From assembly GCA_023213395.1 (NCBI GenBank), contig CM041465.1:115699741-115763740 (forward strand): a DNA stretch of 64,000 bases, in the 5' to 3' direction. The position numbers were made by a program, and so were the translations under genes. The stretch is from Cycas panzhihuaensis. Taxonomy: Eukaryota; Cycadophyta. The notes below the pieces were generated by a model. It did not search any database. It was not told where the DNA came from and worked only from the letters and a program-made list of their open reading frames with translations. Shown piece after piece: positions 58,861 to 64,000 of this stretch. Positions within the stretch are counted from its first letter, which is position 1, and every line of letters begins with the position of its first letter.

Positions 58861-59639
58861 TCATCCCTACTCCTGAGTAGGCTAGATGCAACAATTCCTC
58901 TTTTCTCGCTATGAAATGAGCCTAAACTACCACTCTAAGCACACCTCCATTCCCCCTAACCACAAGTGGAATGGCAGTTTAGGGTGGATTTCCTATTTTT
59001 ATAGTTCCTCTTATGGCATTTTTTGTTTCCCTCCCAAGGGAAATCTTTCCTCCTAATTAGACGTGTAGGCTTCTTTCACTCTTGAGCTTGGAAATGCACC
59101 CCAACTAGGAATGCATGCTTGGTACTTATACTCTCCCTCTATCATCACTTCTGTTGCATATCTACTATGCTTCTTTGATGGACATGCATGGCTTTCCATC
59201 TCCTAGCCTCACATATGCCTATCACCTACACTCATAGTGGTCGTATGTGCCCACTACAAGTATGGTCCTACATGAAAGGAAGTGTAGGCACCATGATCTA
59301 ATAATAAAAACCATATAACAATAAACTAAAATCATCATGATGTATAGCTCAATATACACTTGTGCACCCATGTCTACATACACATAAACATATAAACAAA
59401 TAAATAGAAAATACAACATCACAAAACCATCATAACACCATCATTATGGATCAAATGGGATGCCAATTAGCCCCCATCTATATATACATAATGAATCATA
59501 TTGTACAAAGCCATATAGTTCATCATCCTCAGGAAGCTAGAATCCTTATAGGGGGGAGTATAATCATGTATTAATATATGGTGATTCCCTTGAGGTTTGA
59601 CGCTTTCCTGGTCAAAATTAGTAGTGTGCCTAGCTCCTC
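58861..59639. other. T1 convergent 3' region, unit 2
   Basis: Noncoding; matches 51546-52320. It lies between the sense integrase end and the end of the antisense PMD gene, as in T2 32490-33130. Confidence 0.65.
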
Positions 59640-60267
59640 AGCATCTCACTCTTAAGGGGTAACGTCTCCTGGTCTTTGTGATCCCTCCCCAAGTAACCAC
59701 ATGCCTCATAGACTCCTCTACTATTACTATGAGCTCCTTGCCTTGCTCCCCTCATCCTGAGGCCTTCTCAGGGTCGTCGTTATTGTATGGGTCTGCATCC
59801 TACTCTGTGACGACCTCATAGCCATCTACTCCACCAGCTGGTCATATCACATCTGGATACAATCCCTCTCCCCTTCTACTCCTCAAAGTCTCTTTTCTAC
59901 TCCTTGGAGCCTCTCCTCCAACATGGCTATCCTAATATAGCTCTCTATATCTCCACCTACCGCTCCTCCTCCCTGAGCCACCAGAGGCTAGACCTAGCCT
60001 CGTAAGGTGTTTCTCTTTACGATTGCCAGTCCCTCTCTGCGTGAATCCCATCCAGCTCCCCCTGCAACGGTCTAATCCTCACTTAGTACTCCTGAGACTT
60101 TGCCATCACCTATCCTTGGCCCTTATCAAAGGGGCAAATGCTACTATTATATGCCCCTATCGATCGTAGCTCTTCTCCAGCTAAGATGGGAGGTTATTCC
60201 TTTGCACAAATCTGGGGGAATAACTCCTAGGCTACTACCTCTACCAACCTTTCCATCTCTGGTACTC
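59640..60267 (-). pseudogene. Antisense PMD gene, 3' exon (T1)
   Basis: On the - strand, from the acceptor at 60267, it reads GVPEMERLVEVVA, then ELFPQICAKE, parallel to T2's AAEIQRLIEAMVREIFPQV. A charged, coiled-coil-like segment with several stops follows. The far end aligns with T2 up to about 32488. Truncated duplicate at 52100-52880. Confidence 0.65.
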
Positions 60268-60391
60268 CTGTCAAATCATACATACTATGTGTTACTCTAT
60301 ATATACATATATCAAAACCTCAAAATTAAATCAAAGTAAGCTATCTAGGTAGCTAGTGGTTGAAAGATATCAGGAAAGGATAGTATCTCAC
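60268..60391 (-). other. Predicted GT-AG intron in the T1 PMD gene
   Basis: 124 bp on -: donor GAG|GTGAGATAC (60391 downward), acceptor TTTGACAG (ending 60268). The interior is AT-rich, with stops in the exon frame. Same position as T2's intron. Confidence 0.7.
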
Positions 60392-61645
60392 CTCCCAGGA
60401 TGGTTGACTCCTTGAGTTGGATGACCATCTCCTCCATAGGAACTTCCTCAGTTACTGGGCCACCCTCCTTGGCCTTTGAAACCACCTCTCTTACCTCTTG
60501 ACCTACCAGGACCTCTCCCATCTCCTCTCCTCTATCCACCATGGCTATGACCACCTCCACTGCTACCACCATCACCAGCATTGCCGTTGGAGCCCTGCCT
60601 ACTCCTCTCTCCCTCTGTGCTGGTGGCCTACCTCCTCTTGTAGCTCAAGATGGACTTGCCTCTCCTCCTACAGCTCCAAAATGACTTGCCTCACCTCTAA
60701 CAACTATTAAGAGACCTGCCTCTCTACCTGTAGCTCCTGATGGGCCTGCCCCATCACCTCCATCATCATCTCCACCCTTACCAGGATCACCTCCTAACTC
60801 CCCCACTACATCATCATTGTCCCAATATACTCCTCTATATGGATTAGTTATATAGTCCACTAGGGTGAGGAGGTCTAGTGACATCACCTCCACAGATCTC
60901 TAAATGTCTACCTGGTCCTTGATCCCCCTGAATTGAGTCTTCCACCTGTGAACCATAGGCAATTGTGATGAGATAGGATAAGGCCCTCCAGGTGGTGCCA
61001 CCACCCTAAAATAATCGAGAAACTAGCACTGTAGTAGGGTGCAATATGAAAAACCTCCTCTCCCTCCCACTCGGATAGCATCTAGCTGAGCAATCATGTT
61101 TGTCACTATTAGGGCAGCCTAATCCAACCTTTCTCTAACCTCACACCTCCTCATAGTAACCATCCACCTGCCTGGTATGTCCTTGTAGTTATATTTCTGA
61201 GAAATACAGAACATAATATCCAATGTGATGAGCTTCCTCACCTAAAGAATCCTAGACATCACCATCATCTATACTGATACTCCTGTCAGTCCCACCTACC
61301 CTAACCCATGAAATACGTAGCTGCCTTTGTGTGTGTAGTATCCATACTAGGTAATGTCCCTAGCGATGCTAGTGCTCCCCCTGTTGGTACTCCTAAGATC
61401 CTCCCACTATCTCCTAGTGTGATCATGATATCCCCTACCTAGGGAAGGTGGAAGACATATTGCCTGCGGTCCTAGTGGGAGACTATGTCCACCAGGAGGT
61501 GCTGGTTTGATGCATACTATGGTGTCTTGATGATCTTCATCAAGCTATAGTATCCTAGTGTTTACTTATCACCCCACGACATCATCTCTATAAAACACAT
61601 CATCGCTACTCTTATGTTCTTGTGGTTGTCCACCATGATAATTGC
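60392..61645 (-). pseudogene. Antisense PMD gene, main exon (T1)
   Basis: The exon begins after TTTTGCAG (61646-61653 on +, reversed) with AIIMVDNHKNI. LGYYSLMKIIKTP then a stop, LLVDIVSH near 61470-61490 then a stop, and QYVFHLP near 61440 follow T2 block for block. Near 60880 it reads VMSLDLLTLVDYITNPYRGV, then an acidic Gly/Asp-rich tail. Stops are frequent, more than in T2. Confidence 0.75.
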
Positions 61646-62328
61646 CTGCAAAACCATCTAAGAATTAGTCCAAACATACCTCATACCATGCTTGACTGCC
61701 ATCAAGATGCCTCTTACCCTACTAGACTGAGTTATCCATCCTCCTGGGCCTCTTTCCTTCTTTTTTCCACTCATTTGTCTTTGCTCTGTGTCAAACTCTA
61801 TGGTACCATGGAGTTTGACATGGGCCCTGCTAAGATTTTTATGTCCCCTCAATGGCCCTATGAAAAACTCTACGGCACCATGATCTTTATTGTAGGGCCA
61901 TTATTCCCCCTCGTAAAAAGGGGAAGGGATGCCTAAAAAACCTTAATGTTTTTCTAGAGTAGGTCAAGGCTGGGCCTACTGGGACTAGGGCTACTTAATA
62001 CCCTAGTCCTCCCCCTTTCTAGGCCCTAATCAGGCTCCATAGGGTTCCAGATTGCCCTTAAGGTCCTAAAAATTAGCTCAAAAACTATAAAAAAATCACT
62101 AAAAATAAATGACAAAATGGAAGGGGTAGGGGGTGATCCATTTATTAGATCTAGCCTGGCCACTACCATCTCATTGTTTGGGTTATGTCGGCTATCTCCT
62201 CATCTCAATCCAATGGTCAAATCTCCCACTGTATGTCTTCAAATTAGGTAGTGCTCCATTGCATAGAGGAAGGGCTCTAGATCGATCACAAGCCTATGAA
62301 AATAAATCCCATTTTCGCCCTCCTTAAT
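61646..62328 (-). promoter_or_regulatory. T1 region upstream of PMD exon (5' UTR or intron) with GGTACC palindrome
   Basis: Corresponds to T2 29924-30585. An inverted repeat CAAACTCTA TGGTACCA TGGAGTTTG lies at 61792-61817 with one mispaired position, and a weaker one near 61868. A donor-like GGTAAGAG on - near 61720 could define a 5' intron. No coding frame supported. Confidence 0.5.
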
Positions 62329-62335
62329 TTATATA
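62329..62335 (-). promoter_or_regulatory. Candidate TATA box of the antisense PMD gene (T1)
   Basis: The - strand reads ACATATATAAATTAAGG; position and spacing match the T2 box at 29917. Confidence 0.5.
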
Positions 62336-62813
62336 TGTGGGGGCCTCAAAGGGCACGTCTTCCTTTCCTTTTGCTACAATAGCCCTCATGACCATCTCTT
62401 TACCCTCATTACCTTTTCTTTCTAGGTTCATCCCCTATTCCATTGCCATGGCCTCCATTTTGGACCTTCCTAGTGCATTTATGATGACCCTCTAGTCTCT
62501 TGTAGTCTCTTCTATCTCAGTTTTTATGTTTCTCCAAAACATACTTATGTTTATACTCCTTTATCTCATTTTGCAGCTCTAGATCCATTTTTTCTACTTA
62601 TTTGAGCCTTTAGGGCCCCCAAAGGAAGTGCCTTCCTCATTCTGGACCTTGCCTTGGTCCTTTTAGTGACCTTTGGGGCCCAAAGGGGCCTTCCTTGCTG
62701 TCGTCCCCTCACCCCTTTGTTAGGTTGGTTTCCTCACCCCTGGGTAGCCTCTTTAAGACTCTTCTATCCTTCATGACCCATATTCGTAGCCTTCTGAGTA
62801 ATCCATAGCCTTA
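62336..62813. promoter_or_regulatory. Divergent region between PMD (-) and aRH (+) in T1
   Basis: Parallels T2 29441-29916. GTTTATACTCC near 62549 is shared with T2. CATTTTGCAG near 62567-62576 resembles a splice acceptor ahead of aRH. No gene seen. Confidence 0.4.
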
Positions 62814-63300
62814 TTGCTACCTCTTTCTCCTTCTCTCTATTTGTCAACCTCATTGTCATCCTTTCTTTTTACCTTTGATAGAAATACTCATCTTCTCACC
62901 ATGGAATTGTTTATCTTCACTAATAGAGGAAGTTGTGGTAATCTAGGCCCTTCTACTATCGCGTGGATCCTCCATGACCCCTCTAGATATGACTACCTAT
63001 GTTATAGAGTCTTTCTTCTTGAGGCTACCAATAACAAAGCTAAATACATAGCTATTATTAAAGCCCTTATCAATGTGCTCTGTTTCCACCACGGTCCCAT
63101 CATCCTAATTTGCAACTCTCAAATCGCTGTATCACATCTTACCCAGGTTTACAAGGTACATTACCCATGCTTGAGAGCCCTCACTTTGAATGCTAAATCC
63201 ATCCTATCTCGATTCTCTTCCATAAACATCCAACACATTCCTAGAGACTAAAATGTTGAGGTAGATGACCTCATTTGTCACATCCTCAAGTATCATCTCC
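62814..63300 (+). pseudogene. T1 archaeal-type RNase H (aRH), detached 3' gene
   Basis: Probable start at ATG 62901 (MELFIFTNRGSCGNLG), because homology with T2 begins there; the upstream frame to 62814 is not conserved. Blocks: GPSTIAWIL; EATNNKAKY (Glu to Lys); LICNSQIAVSHL (Asp to Asn); IQHIPRD near 63225, then after a stop the AEVDDL-like end with Asp kept. The first catalytic Asp is Asn, as in T2. Catalytically dead as read. Confidence 0.8.
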
Positions 63301-63817
63301 CTCTTCTTGATGATCCCCCTTGAAGAACCTATTGGGTGGCCCAAACACCTAGTTCTGGGTTCATCCCATCCTCCATCTTGTAATCCATTCACACCTCTAA
63401 AATCTAGCCTCTAATGAGGTTAAACTAAGGTGACCATCAAGTTTGTCTTTCTTCCCTTTGTCCTTTGTACCACCCCCAACACGAAGCCCTAGCATTTTGA
63501 CTTTTATATGTACATATTTATCATTCATAGCATTGGATTGATCATGTTCATGACTATCACCACCATTCACCTTGCATGTGTGCAATGGGGGCATCCCCCT
63601 TATTCGCCCTCTCTCTCATTAGACTTTAGGATGATACTTAGGCAACCCCTATGCCGTCCCTCTCTTCTCCCTGTCCATGCATCCTACCACAACACTTGCC
63701 ATCACCCTTGGATGATGATGCCACTATGCTTTGATGTATATTATTAACTTTTGTGTTGCCAACATTTGCCATCACACCACACTTTTGAGTAGTAAGGCTC
63801 TGCTACCAAGGGGGCAG
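63301..63817 (+). other. T1 3' untranslated region and polypurine tract
   Basis: No gene supported; short chance frames only. AAGGGGGCAG (63808-63817) abuts the LTR and is the polypurine tract that would prime plus-strand synthesis. Confidence 0.7.
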
Positions 63818-64000
63818 TGTTTCCCAGCTACCAAGAATGGACATAGGCGACTCAACTTAGGTAAGTATAGGTATGCTTCTATCCTCGCTCCCACTAGCTT
63901 TAGAGATTTATCAATAGAGGCACATTATGTATTGATTGGTTGAGTGTGTAATTATTATGTATTTGTTACATGTTCATGCTCTATCTTGACACTTTTTATC
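63818..64000 (+). repeat. T1 3' LTR, first 183 bases
   Basis: Starts TGTTTCCCAGC and aligns with 16861-17040 along its whole visible length, with mostly transition differences. The rest lies beyond the window; about 3.1 kb more is expected if it equals the 5' copy. Confidence 0.88.

Larger units (their letters stand above)
16861..64000 (+). mobile_element. T1, giant Tat/Ogre-like Ty3/gypsy element (3' end outside the window)
   Basis: The 5' LTR (16861-20132), primer site, gag, PR-RT-RH-INT, antisense PMD gene, archaeal-type RNase H, polypurine tract and start of the 3' LTR (63818) all share one layout with T2. It is interrupted by C2 (21585-46119), contains a tandem duplication of gag-to-PMD (units meet at 52876-52883), and has V2 in the second unit. 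Without C2 its visible length is about 22.6 kb; one duplicated unit accounts for roughly a third. The left flank is TACCT (16856-16860); the right flank is not visible. Confidence 0.85.

Noticed and set aside
1-64000. Reassigned stop codons (TAG/TAA read as Gln)
   Set aside because: Gln-to-stop changes are frequent, but frameshifts, lost catalytic residues and TA changes at noncoding LTR ends show general C-to-T decay. Retained CAG/CAA codons also argue against a changed code.
1-64000. CRISPR arrays, rRNA or tRNA genes, bacterial-type defence systems
   Set aside because: Nothing resembling these was seen. Repeats are LTRs, simple sequence or element duplications, and the genes are plant retroelement genes.

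Overview
The window is a block of decayed plant LTR retrotransposons with no recognisable host gene. The host is a land plant, most likely a seed plant with a repeat-rich genome. The evidence is Ty1/copia elements primed by an initiator-Met-like site, Ty3/gypsy elements of Tat/Ogre type with a second (archaeal-type) RNase H, chromovirus fragments, and an antisense 'plant mobile domain' (PMD) gene. No species can be named. I use these labels: C0-C3 for copia elements, T1 and T2 for Tat-like gypsy elements, V1 and V2 for other gypsy fragments.

Layout. (1) 1-14446: C0 (+), the oldest layer, is only the 3' half of a copia element. It is split in its RNase H by C1 (+, 1990-13880; 312/313-bp LTRs; site duplication AGAGA/AGAGG). 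C1 is itself split in its RT by C3 (+, 7347-12191; duplication AGTAA). (2) ~14500-16860: V1, an antisense gypsy gag-PR-RT remnant carrying a (TA)n tract. (3) 16861-64000: T1 (+), a very large Tat-like element. It has a 3272-bp 5' LTR, gag-pol, a tandemly duplicated internal segment of about 7 kb (junction 52876-52883), and a 3' LTR that starts at 63818 and runs off the window. C2 (-, 21585-46119; two 312-bp LTRs) sits in T1's gag. T2 (-, 25840-42705; LTRs of 2728 and 2729 bp; perfect duplication GTTGG) sits in C2's gag. V2, a 5'-truncated chromovirus, replaces part of the integrase of T1's second unit.

How the parts fit. The copia elements show the order gag-PR-INT-RT-RH, with strong family similarity between C1 and C2. 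T1 and T2 share gag-PR-RT-RH-INT in sense. Downstream comes a gene in the opposite orientation whose product matches the plant mobile domain. It has a GT-AG intron of 111 bp (T2) or 124 bp (T1) at the same place, and a TATA box about 670-685 bp upstream of the PMD exon in both. Beyond it, next to the 3' LTR and again in sense, lies a separate archaeal-type RNase H. The aRH and PMD genes are therefore divergent, and the INT and PMD genes converge.

Decay. Every coding region is broken. Stops are mostly TAG or TAA where the related copy has Gln, and 8 of the 20 LTR-terminal dinucleotides I could place have changed from TG or CA to TA. This points to C-to-T decay that includes CpA sites. The noteworthy biology is the T1/T2 architecture: the spliced antisense PMD gene, the detached 3'-terminal aRH, and recurring GGTACC-centred hairpins found both in the LTRs and upstream of the PMD exon. 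Extra antisense ORFs in plant Tat elements are a known phenomenon, so novelty has to be tested by comparison.
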